From assembly GCA_027347805.1 (NCBI GenBank), contig DAIEQP010000202.1, positions 1 to 9,204 of the forward strand: 9,204 nt of DNA. The letters are read 5' to 3'. Each line of letters opens with the position of its first letter. Position 1 is the stretch's first letter. A program made the translations under genes and the position numbers. Below are positions 1-5,432 of this stretch, piece by piece. The stretch comes from Ignavibacteria bacterium. Its GTDB lineage: Bacteria; Bacteroidota; Ignavibacteria; Ignavibacteriales; Melioribacteraceae. The notes beneath the pieces are model-generated. The model was not told the DNA's origin, made no database searches, and saw nothing but the letters and a program-made list of their open reading frames with translations.

Positions 1-138
1 GAAATATTTTTTAAAAAGGAAATTGTGCAAAATTTATTTATTCAGCCCGACGTTCAATATATAATTAATCCTGCCGGTACCGATAATAAGTTGAACAATT
101 CTCTTGTCGCATTTATCCGGTTTGGAATTAATTTTTGA
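1..138 (+). CDS. C-terminal end of an OprB-like outer-membrane porin (5' truncated)
   Basis: The reading frame is open from the window edge and ends in TGA at 136-138, giving the last 45 residues of a longer protein. The visible tail contains QPDVQYIINPAGT followed by LVAFIRFGINF. This pattern (a 'pdxQyixNPgG' strand, then an 'xRxxxxF' final strand ending in Phe) is what carbohydrate-selective OprB-family porins show at their C-terminus, and the terminal Phe is the usual signal for outer-membrane barrel insertion. The stop lies 11 bp before the feoAB start, so the two are probably co-transcribed; the porin may let iron or another solute across the outer membrane for FeoAB, which is an inference. 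With only 45 residues visible the OprB assignment is moderate, but an outer-membrane barrel is fairly sure. Confidence 0.6.
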   Translation, partial: EIFFKKEIVQNLFIQPDVQYIINPAGTDNKLNNSLVAFIRFGINF

Positions 139-149
139 AAGAGTTTAAC

Positions 150-2639
150 ATGATTGATCAGGCAACATCAACATTATTTTTGGCAGACCTGCAAAACGGT
201 GAAACAGGAATCATCACAAAAATTCTTGGTCACGGCGCCTTCCGAAAACGTATTACTGAAATGGGTTTTGTTAAAAACAAAAAAGTTCTTGTAATTAAAA
301 ACGCTCCGCTTCAGGACCCGATTGAATATAAAATAATGGACTCTCATGTTTCTCTGCGCAGAAGCGAAGCAAGACTAATTGAAGTTGTTCCCGTTATCGA
401 CTCAAAAGAAAATACCGATATCGAATTTGACGGGACAATTCTAGAAGAATCCCTTGAACAATTAGTTTTAGAGAAAACCAAAACAATAAATATCGCGCTC
501 GTCGGAAATCCTAATTGCGGAAAGACTACTTTGTTTAATCATGCTACAGGAAAGCATGAGCGGGTAGGAAATTACGGCGGTGTAACAGTTGACACAAAAG
601 AGGCGCGCCTTATTCAGGATGGATATACAATTAATGTAACCGATCTTCCCGGAACATATTCAATTTCAGAATATTCGCCGGAAGAACTTTTTGTCAGAAG
701 GCACATTACAGATAATATGCCCGATGTAGTTGTGAACGTTATCGATTCATCGAACCTTGAAAGAAATTTATTTCTTACTTCTCAGCTGATGGATATGAAT
801 ATAAATGTTGTTATTGCCCTTAATATGTACGATGAACTTGAAAACAAGGGTGATAAATTCGACTATGAAGCTCTGGCGAAAATAATTGGAATTCCGATTG
901 TAACAACTGTTGCATCAAAAGGATTGGGAATAAAAAATTTGTTCTCAAAAATCATTGATGTTTATGAAAGAAGAGATCCTGTTTCAAGGCATGCACACAT
1001 CAATTACGGTGTCGATATTGAAGAAGCGATTTCTAGACTAAGAACTGAAATAAAGAAAAACAAGAAGCTGTCCGATAAATATTATCCACGTTATACCGCA
1101 ATCAAACTTCTGGAAAACGATAAATCATTTTTAGGCCAGCTCGTTCAGGAAGAGGATACAATTTCAATTCTTACCTTGGCTAAAAAAGAAATTGAGAAGC
1201 TCGAAAAAGAGTTCAAAGAGAAATCGGAAACTATTATTGCTGATGCAAAATATGGTTTCATTCACGGCGTACTGAAGGAAACATATGAACAGCAGCAAAT
1301 CGATCGCAGGCAAAAAAGTAATGCAATAGATTCCCTGCTTACACACAAATATTTTGGATTCCCATTTTTCATCCTTTTCCTCTGGATAATGTTTCAGCTG
1401 ACATTTTCATTGGGAAGTTATCCGATGGATTGGATTGATTCTGTTGTCGGTTATGTGGGTACATTTTTAGAAAATCTTTTACCCGCAGGATCATTAAGAG
1501 ATTTGCTTGTTAACGGTATAATAGGAGGGGTTGGCGGTGTAATTGTTTTTCTTCCGAACATATTAATTCTTTTTTTCTGCATATCCTTAATGGAAGATAC
1601 CGGGTATATGGCCCGGGCGGCATTCATTATGGATAAATTAATGCACAAAATCGGCCTGCATGGAAAATCATTCATTCCATTAATAATGGGATTCGGTTGT
1701 AATGTGCCTGCTGTAATGGCAACAAGAACTTTGGAAAACAGAAAAGATAGAATTCTTACAATGCTTATTCTGCCATTTATGTCCTGCAGCGCCCGTTTGC
1801 CGGTTTATGTCTTACTAATCTCGGCATTTTTTCCACACAACCAGGGACTTGTTCTTTTATCCATTTACCTGATTGGAATAGTAATGGCAATATTAGCAGC
1901 GCTTGTTTTTAAAAATACTTTTTTTGCTAAACAGGATGTACCATTTGTAATGGAACTCCCGCCGTATAGAATTCCTACGTTGCGCAACACTACAGTTCAC
2001 ATGTGGCACAAAAGCCTCCAGTATTTATCGAAAATGGGAACAGTAATTCTTTCTGCATCAATTTTAATTTGGGCGCTTGGTTATTTTCCTAGAGAAATAA
2101 ATTTTTCAAAAAATTATGAAGGAATGAGTTCGGCTGTTAAAAACAATTCTTCGCTTTCTCAAAAAGAAAAAGAAGAAAAACTAAACCAGATTGATGTTGA
2201 TAAACAGTCGGAACGAATGGAAAATTCTTATATAGGAAAAATCGGTCATTTCATTGAACCGGCTATTCGTCCGCTTGGTTATGACTGGAAACTTGGTGTT
2301 AGTATTATTACAGGTCTTGCTGCTAAAGAAATAGTTGTTGGATCAATGGGTGTACTTTATCAATCGGATACTCATGCTGATGAATATTCTGCAAGTCTTA
2401 AAAACAAATTGCAGGAACAGGTTTTCACTTCCGGACCCAAAGCAGGGCAAAAAGTATTGAATCCTCTTGTTGCATATTCATTAATGTTATTTGTTCTACT
2501 CTATTTTCCGTGCATAGCTGTAATTGCTGCCATCAGAAAAGAAGCTGATTGGAAATGGGCTTCTTTTACAATGCTTTACACAACAATACTCGCCTGGTTT
2601 GTTGCATTTGCCACTTACCAGATTGGTTCACTTTTTTAA
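150..2639 (+). CDS. feoB: FeoAB fusion: ferrous iron transporter with N-terminal FeoA domain
   Basis: Inner-membrane Fe(II) importer of 829 aa. The ATG at 150 is chosen because GAAAGAG (137-143) sits 6 bp upstream; an in-frame TTG at 135 would overlap the porin stop. Residues ~8-80 are a FeoA SH3-like domain. The G domain follows with G1 GNPNCGKT (119-126), the switch I Thr in GGVTVD (146), G3 DLPG (165-168), G4 NMYD (225-228) and G5 VASKG (254-258). A helical GDI-like linker reaches ~400, then the membrane part with the two gate halves: GFGCNVPAV (514-522) with PFMSCSARLPVY (542-553), and GLAAKEIVVGS (722-732) with YFPCIAVIAAI (785-795). The gate Cys residues are present. A charged loop of about 50 residues (~645-695) lies between membrane segments. 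FeoA-FeoB fusions are known in Bacteroidota and relatives. The gene is intact and is followed after 9 bp by a Cys-rich Feo partner. Confidence 0.97.
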   Translation: MIDQATSTLFLADLQNGETGIITKILGHGAFRKRITEMGFVKNKKVLVIKNAPLQDPIEYKIMDSHVSLRRSEARLIEVVPVIDSKENTDIEFDGTILEESLEQLVLEKTKTINIALVGNPNCGKTTLFNHATGKHERVGNYGGVTVDTKEARLIQDGYTINVTDLPGTYSISEYSPEELFVRRHITDNMPDVVVNVIDSSNLERNLFLTSQLMDMNINVVIALNMYDELENKGDKFDYEALAKIIGIPIVTTVASKGLGIKNLFSKIIDVYERRDPVSRHAHINYGVDIEEAISRLRTEIKKNKKLSDKYYPRYTAIKLLENDKSFLGQLVQEEDTISILTLAKKEIEKLEKEFKEKSETIIADAKYGFIHGVLKETYEQQQIDRRQKSNAIDSLLTHKYFGFPFFILFLWIMFQLTFSLGSYPMDWIDSVVGYVGTFLENLLPAGSLRDLLVNGIIGGVGGVIVFLPNILILFFCISLMEDTGYMARAAFIMDKLMHKIGLHGKSFIPLIMGFGCNVPAVMATRTLENRKDRILTMLILPFMSCSARLPVYVLLISAFFPHNQGLVLLSIYLIGIVMAILAALVFKNTFFAKQDVPFVMELPPYRIPTLRNTTVHMWHKSLQYLSKMGTVILSASILIWALGYFPREINFSKNYEGMSSAVKNNSSLSQKEKEEKLNQIDVDKQSERMENSYIGKIGHFIEPAIRPLGYDWKLGVSIITGLAAKEIVVGSMGVLYQSDTHADEYSASLKNKLQEQVFTSGPKAGQKVLNPLVAYSLMLFVLLYFPCIAVIAAIRKEADWKWASFTMLYTTILAWFVAFATYQIGSLF

Positions 2640-2648
2640 GGATAAATT

Positions 2649-2807
2649 ATGTTTCAGGATTTAGCAGTTTTAATAATAATCACTACAACACTTTTTTATA
2701 TCGGATTTTCATTTATAAAAAGTCTCCGGACAAAAAAAGTGTCTTCCGGGTGCGGCGGCTGCACCGGATGCGAACTGTCAAAAAAAGATGCCGGATGTAA
2801 AACCTGA
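2649..2807 (+). CDS. FeoB-associated Cys-rich membrane protein
   Basis: A 52-aa protein, starting with ATG 2649 behind a TAAGGA ribosome site (2637-2642) that overlaps the feoB stop; the intergenic gap is 9 bp. It has one N-terminal membrane helix (residues ~5-23), a short basic stretch (KSLRTKK), then a Cys cluster with C35, C38 and C41 spaced CxxCxxC and C50 near the end. One helix followed by a CxxCxxC tail directly after feoB is the layout of the FeoB-associated Cys-rich membrane protein family, small proteins thought to act with FeoB in Fe(II) handling (comparable in place, not in sequence, to FeoC). The exact role is not established. Translational coupling to feoB is likely from the overlapping ribosome site. 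Confidence 0.9.
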   Translation: MFQDLAVLIIITTTLFYIGFSFIKSLRTKKVSSGCGGCTGCELSKKDAGCKT

Positions 2808-2965
2808 AATTAGAATTGAAGACTGGACAGTGATTTATATCCTCCAATTATTAACTCACCTAAAACTATACTTAACATCCCAACAGATATATAATTGATT
2901 GTACTAAATCCATCTAACTTTTTATACTATAATAAATGTAATGGTGCAAAAGAAATTGAATCCGT
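2808..2965. other. AT-rich intergenic stretch, no gene seen
   Basis: This is the non-repetitive left part of the 460-bp gap between the convergent feo and hydE units. No good ORF and no GC-rich hairpin with a T-run was found after the feo operon, so no intrinsic terminator can be named. A weak promoter-like pair, TTGTAC (2899-2904) and TATACT (2923-2928) with an 18-bp spacer, points into the repeat array, but in sequence this AT-rich it may be chance. Confidence 0.5.
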
Positions 2966-3240
2966 GAAATGCCGGATTTTTTTAAGAAATGCCCGGTGAA
3001 ATTGCGAAATGGAGAATTAATGTGCCGCGACGCACAATTCAATTGAAGAAATGCCAAATTTTTTCTCGAAACGGAGAATATTTTTGTGAAATGCCAAATG
3101 AAATCTAGAAATGAGACTTTTAATTGAAGAAATGCCGAAAAAAATCGTGCGAAGCCCAATTTTTAAAAGAAATGGCGAATTTATCCCGGAAACATAGTTT
3201 TTCTCCAGATTATCATCTTGAAATGGAATAAAAACATTCC
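2966..3240. repeat. Degenerate 20-21 bp tandem repeat array, about 13 units
   Basis: The word GAAATGCC or a close variant recurs in phase. Unit starts are 2966, 2986, 3006, 3027 (very degenerate, GCGACGCA), 3048, 3068, 3088, 3108, 3129, 3151, 3169, 3189 and 3220. Steps are 20, 20, 21, 21, 20, 20, 20, 21, 22, 18, 20 and 31 bp. Exact GAAATGCC occurs at 2966, 2986, 3048, 3088 and 3129; variants include GAAATGGA, GAAACGGA, GAAATGGC and GAAGCCCA. The second half of each unit is usually A/T-rich, giving an approximate consensus of GAAATGCCGAATTTTT plus about four variable bases. The array lies between convergent genes and its two minus-strand ORFs look like repeat artefacts. The unit is too short and has no conserved/spacer alternation, so it is not CRISPR. 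Function is unknown; it could be a decayed genome-wide repeat or a phased A/T-tract region. Confidence 0.8.
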
Positions 3241-3267
3241 GGAGTTTGATAAAGGAATCAATGTTTA

Positions 3268-3630
3268 CTAGGATCTGAAAATAAAATATACGGCACCAAT
3301 TAAACACAAACCTGCCCAAATGTAATCCATCTTAAACGGCTGGCGCATGTAAATCATTGCGAAGGGAACGAATATAGAAAGTGTAATTACTTCCTGAAGA
3401 ATTTTTAATTGTGAAAGATTTAATTGTGTATAACCAATTCTGTTTGCCGGAACTTGTAATAAGTATTCAAACAATGCTATACCCCAGCTTACAAAAGCGG
3501 CTATATACCATTTTCTATCAGCCAGATTTCTTAAATGGCCGTACCATGCAAACGTCATAAACATGTTGGAAAGAATTAAAAGAAAAGTTGTTCTTACAAT
3601 AACAGGAATGTTGAGAATGTAATTAATCAT
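3268..3630 (-). CDS. DMT-family small membrane protein (DUF486)
   Basis: A 120-aa integral membrane protein with about four transmembrane helices. Its centre carries the family pattern MFMTFAWYGHL, SWGIALFEYLLQVPANRIG and QLKILQEVITLSIFVPF, which I recognise as the DUF486 / COG3169 group of the drug-metabolite transporter superfamily. Members are half-size relatives of EamA transporters that probably work as oligomers; the substrate is unknown. The ATG at 3630 is preferred, as it gives the usual family length and starts 19 bp after the hydE stop. The frame stays open to 3714, but that extension would overlap hydE and adds a non-membrane, non-family N-terminus. The ribosome site is weak (TTTTGGA about 7 bp before the start), as is common in Bacteroidota-like genomes. 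It is probably co-transcribed with hydE; a functional link to hydrogenase maturation is not established. Confidence 0.85.
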   Translation of the reverse strand: MINYILNIPVIVRTTFLLILSNMFMTFAWYGHLRNLADRKWYIAAFVSWGIALFEYLLQVPANRIGYTQLNLSQLKILQEVITLSIFVPFAMIYMRQPFKMDYIWAGLCLIGAVYFIFRS

Positions 3631-3649
3631 TATAAATCCAAAATTAATT

Positions 3650-4741
3650 TTATTGAATTTTATTTCTGAAATGTATTGAATCACCCCATTCGCCGTAGCC
3701 GATCTCTTCATCAATATTCAGAATACGGCTTTCAAGACAATTAACACAATCATCTGCATTTTCGTCAAGACAGGGTTTATTATCATATAATTGATATGAA
3801 GGGCGGTATAAAGTATCAGTTACATTCGGCATTATAATATTCGCTCCGGCTTTTAATCCCATTTCCCTGCCGAATGCTTTTATCGCTTGAAGTGCAGTGG
3901 TTGCTGCAATATTAACATCTTTTAAATAGATGCGTGTTACTGCAATCATTTTAATTGCAAGCTGGTAAACATCTTCATCAATCGGATAATTTTCTTTTGG
4001 TTCATTTGCTAGCGGGGTGTTATTGCTTAACAAATATGGCCCCATTCCAATCATATCAATATCCATCTCTTTGAAAAAGATAATATCATTTACAAGATCA
4101 TCATAAGTCTGAAATGGAAGTCGGATCATCACACCGGTGCCGACTTGAAAACCGGCCTGCTTAAGCAATACCAAACAATTTTTTCGTTTTTGAAAATTAT
4201 GGTCTGCGGGATGAAGTTTACCGTATAATGTTTGATTTGAAGTTTCAATTCTTAACAGGTAACGATGGGCGCCGGCATTAAACCATCTTTTATAAGTTTC
4301 AAGCGATTGTTCACCGAGCGAAAGAGTTATACCAAGTTTACCCTCACTCAGTGTTTTTATTTTGGTAATTATATCTTCAACAAAACTGATAAACATTTCA
4401 TCAGATCTCTCGCCAGATTGAAGGACCATTGAACCGTAATTATTTTCGAATGCAAATTTAGCACCTGCGAGAATTTCTTCTTCCTTCATTGTGTAGCGTT
4501 CAACAGTTTTATTGCTCTTTCGAATTCCGCAATAGAAACAATCTTTATTACATATGTTGCTCATTTCAATCAGTCCACGGAAGAAAACCTTTTTACCGAC
4601 ATGTTTTAGCTTTACTTCATATGCTTTATCAATCAAGGCGCGGATTTCATCTTCCTTTCTTAAAGTAAGCAATGAATATAAATCTTCCCGGAGAAGTTCT
4701 TCGTTATTATCATGTTTCTGAAAAATTTTTTCTAAAGTCAT
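3650..4741 (-). CDS. hydE: [FeFe]-hydrogenase H-cluster radical SAM maturase HydE
   Basis: A 363-aa radical-SAM enzyme. The [4Fe-4S]-SAM motif CNKDCFYCG gives C64, C68 and C71 (CX3CX2C) in the setting RGLIEMSNICNKDCFYCGIR, typical of HydE. A second cluster motif near the C-terminus, C324-X7-C332-X2-C335, matches the spacing of the auxiliary cluster seen in HydE proteins of the Thermotoga type. Other family marks are QSGE (108-111), the RIETSN strand (164-169) and MIGMGPY (230-236). HydE acts in the cytoplasm on the iron synthon made by HydG during assembly of the 2Fe subcluster of the H-cluster, which is then loaded through HydF. PylB, the related lysine mutase, is the main alternative; the C-terminal Cys motif favours HydE. 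The gene leads a leftward two-gene unit with the DUF486 protein. It has no strong ribosome site, and hydF, hydG and hydA are absent from the window. Confidence 0.93.
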   Translation of the reverse strand: MTLEKIFQKHDNNEELLREDLYSLLTLRKEDEIRALIDKAYEVKLKHVGKKVFFRGLIEMSNICNKDCFYCGIRKSNKTVERYTMKEEEILAGAKFAFENNYGSMVLQSGERSDEMFISFVEDIITKIKTLSEGKLGITLSLGEQSLETYKRWFNAGAHRYLLRIETSNQTLYGKLHPADHNFQKRKNCLVLLKQAGFQVGTGVMIRLPFQTYDDLVNDIIFFKEMDIDMIGMGPYLLSNNTPLANEPKENYPIDEDVYQLAIKMIAVTRIYLKDVNIAATTALQAIKAFGREMGLKAGANIIMPNVTDTLYRPSYQLYDNKPCLDENADDCVNCLESRILNIDEEIGYGEWGDSIHFRNKIQ

Positions 4742-4762
4742 CTAATCACAAAATTTTGACTG

Positions 4763-4770
4763 CAAATATA
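4763..4770 (-). promoter_or_regulatory. Candidate -7 element of the hydE promoter
   Basis: Read leftward, TATATTTG matches the Bacteroidota -7 consensus TAnnTTTG and lies 21 bp before the hydE ATG. No TTG-type -33 element is present at the normal distance, which would fit a promoter needing an activator (see the dyad at 4793-4810). Confidence 0.45.
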
Positions 4771-4792
4771 ATAAACCGGATTTCCATTTGGT

Positions 4793-4810
4793 TTCGACAA
4801 TTGAGTCGAA
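4793..4810. promoter_or_regulatory. Perfect inverted repeat, candidate operator
   Basis: TTCGAC-N6-GTCGAA is a perfect 6+6 bp dyad with the spacer AATTGA. Its centre is about 42-43 bp upstream of the start point predicted from the hydE -7 element, the usual place for a class II activator dimer such as Crp/Fnr-type proteins. It also lies just upstream of the divergent rightward promoter. The bound protein is unknown; the half-site is not a standard FNR (TTGAT) or CRP (TGTGA) half-site. Confidence 0.4.
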
Positions 4811-4826
4811 TCATTCGCCCATTATG

Positions 4827-4856
4827 TTGTAAAAATATTTTTTATAAATACTTTTG
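4827..4856 (+). promoter_or_regulatory. Bacteroidota-type promoter for the secreted protein gene
   Basis: TTG (4827-4829), a 19-bp spacer, then TACTTTTG (4849-4856) match the Bacteroidota housekeeping promoter form TTTG-N19-TAnnTTTG, apart from the first T of the -33 box. A start near 4861 would leave a 5' leader of about 95 nt before the ATG at 4955. A TGGCACG word at 4891 lies inside that leader (see findings). Confidence 0.5.
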
Positions 4857-4954
4857 TTCGTTTTGAGTTCATAATCTCCATTTATAAAAGTGGCACGCTT
4901 TTTCATTATTAGTTTCCGAAATCAAATAACACTCACAAAACAAAAGAGGTAAAA

Positions 4955-5383
4955 ATGAAAAAGCTAGTTGTTCTTCTTGCGGTTATGGCATTATTTTTTG
5001 TTTACACAAATACAAGTGCCCAAACAACAACAACCCCGCCAACACAGCACGGCGTAAATTTCGTTGATAAGAATGGTGACGGATATAATGATAACGCACC
5101 TGATCATGACGGTGACGGTATTCCAAACGGAGTGGATCCGTATTACAAAGGCCAGAAACTTCAGAAGAATAAATTTGTTGATTTGAACGGTGATGGAATT
5201 AATGATAATGCAGGAAAAGGAAACCGCGGCGGTAAAGGAAAAGGCGGTTATGGATCAGGTAAAGGAATGGGAAATAAAAATTCCAACATGCAAAACGGAA
5301 CCGGAACCTGCACTCAAACAGGAACAGAAACTCAGACTGGAACACAAACCGGAATGGGACGCGGTTATAGAGGCGGAAAATAA
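4955..5383 (+). CDS. Secreted Asp/Asn/Gly-rich, probable Ca2+-binding small protein
   Basis: A 142-aa exported protein. The ATG at 4955 follows AAGAGG (4944-4949) by 5 bp. Residues 1-22 are a signal peptide (KK, a hydrophobic core, cleavage after TSA). The mature part has two copies of FVDxNGDGxNDNA (residues 36-48 and 74-86) with DHDGDGIPNGVD (50-61) between. These D-x-D/N-G-D-G loops resemble the calcium-binding loops of thrombospondin type-3 and dockerin/EF-hand-like repeats, so Ca2+ (or another divalent metal) binding is likely. Residues 88-107 are Gly/Lys-rich, and 115-133 are a low-complexity T-G-T/Q-T-G tract with a single Cys (C119), ending in a basic RGYRGGK. I do not recognise a named family. 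The location is periplasmic, outer-membrane-attached or extracellular. It has its own promoter and is closed by an intrinsic terminator 10 bp downstream, so it is probably made in excess over the next gene. Confidence 0.88.
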   Translation: MKKLVVLLAVMALFFVYTNTSAQTTTTPPTQHGVNFVDKNGDGYNDNAPDHDGDGIPNGVDPYYKGQKLQKNKFVDLNGDGINDNAGKGNRGGKGKGGYGSGKGMGNKNSNMQNGTGTCTQTGTETQTGTQTGMGRGYRGGK

Positions 5384-5392
5384 TTAATTCAC

Positions 5393-5422
5393 AGGGACTC
5401 TCAGGAGTCCCTTAATTTTTTT
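5393..5422 (+). terminator. Intrinsic (rho-independent) terminator
   Basis: A perfect 8-bp stem, AGGGACTC (5393-5400) with GAGTCCCT (5405-5412), closes a TCAG tetraloop and is followed after three bases by seven T residues (5416-5422). It lies 10 bp after the stop of the secreted protein gene. The T-run directly abuts the GAGGA ribosome site of the next gene, so read-through is needed if the barrel gene has no promoter of its own. Confidence 0.9.
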
Positions 5423-5432
5423 GAGGAATGTA

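Noticed and set aside
135..149. In-frame TTG start for feoAB at 135
   Set aside because: It overlaps the porin stop and has no ribosome site at a proper distance, while the ATG at 150 has GAAAGAG 6 bp upstream.
2549..2800. Rightward 83-codon ORF across the feoB end and the Cys-rich gene
   Set aside because: It is a shadow frame of feoB and of the well-supported 52-codon Feo-associated gene.
2966..3240. CRISPR array
   Set aside because: The period is only 20-21 bp, no constant repeat alternates with unique spacers, and there are no cas genes in the window.
3225..3240. GGAAT-N6-ATTCC hairpin as a terminator for the leftward unit
   Set aside because: The stem is only 5 bp, A/T-rich, and has no T-run after it on the minus strand.
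2914..3319. Two overlapping leftward ORFs (81 and 100 codons) across the repeat array
   Set aside because: They overlap each other in different frames, are rich in Phe/Ile/Ser because they translate the repeat, have no ribosome site, and one runs into the DUF486 gene.
3631..3714. Longer N-terminus for the DUF486 protein starting at 3714
   Set aside because: It would overlap the hydE end by about 65 bp, adds 28 residues outside the family, and the ATG at 3630 gives the normal family length.
4672..4866. Rightward 64-codon ORF in the hydE upstream region
   Set aside because: It runs antisense into the start of hydE, shows no family features, and covers the promoter region.
5421..5432. In-frame TTG start for the barrel protein
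   Set aside because: It lies inside the terminator T-run and the ribosome site; the ATG at 5433 follows GAGGA and gives a normal signal peptide.
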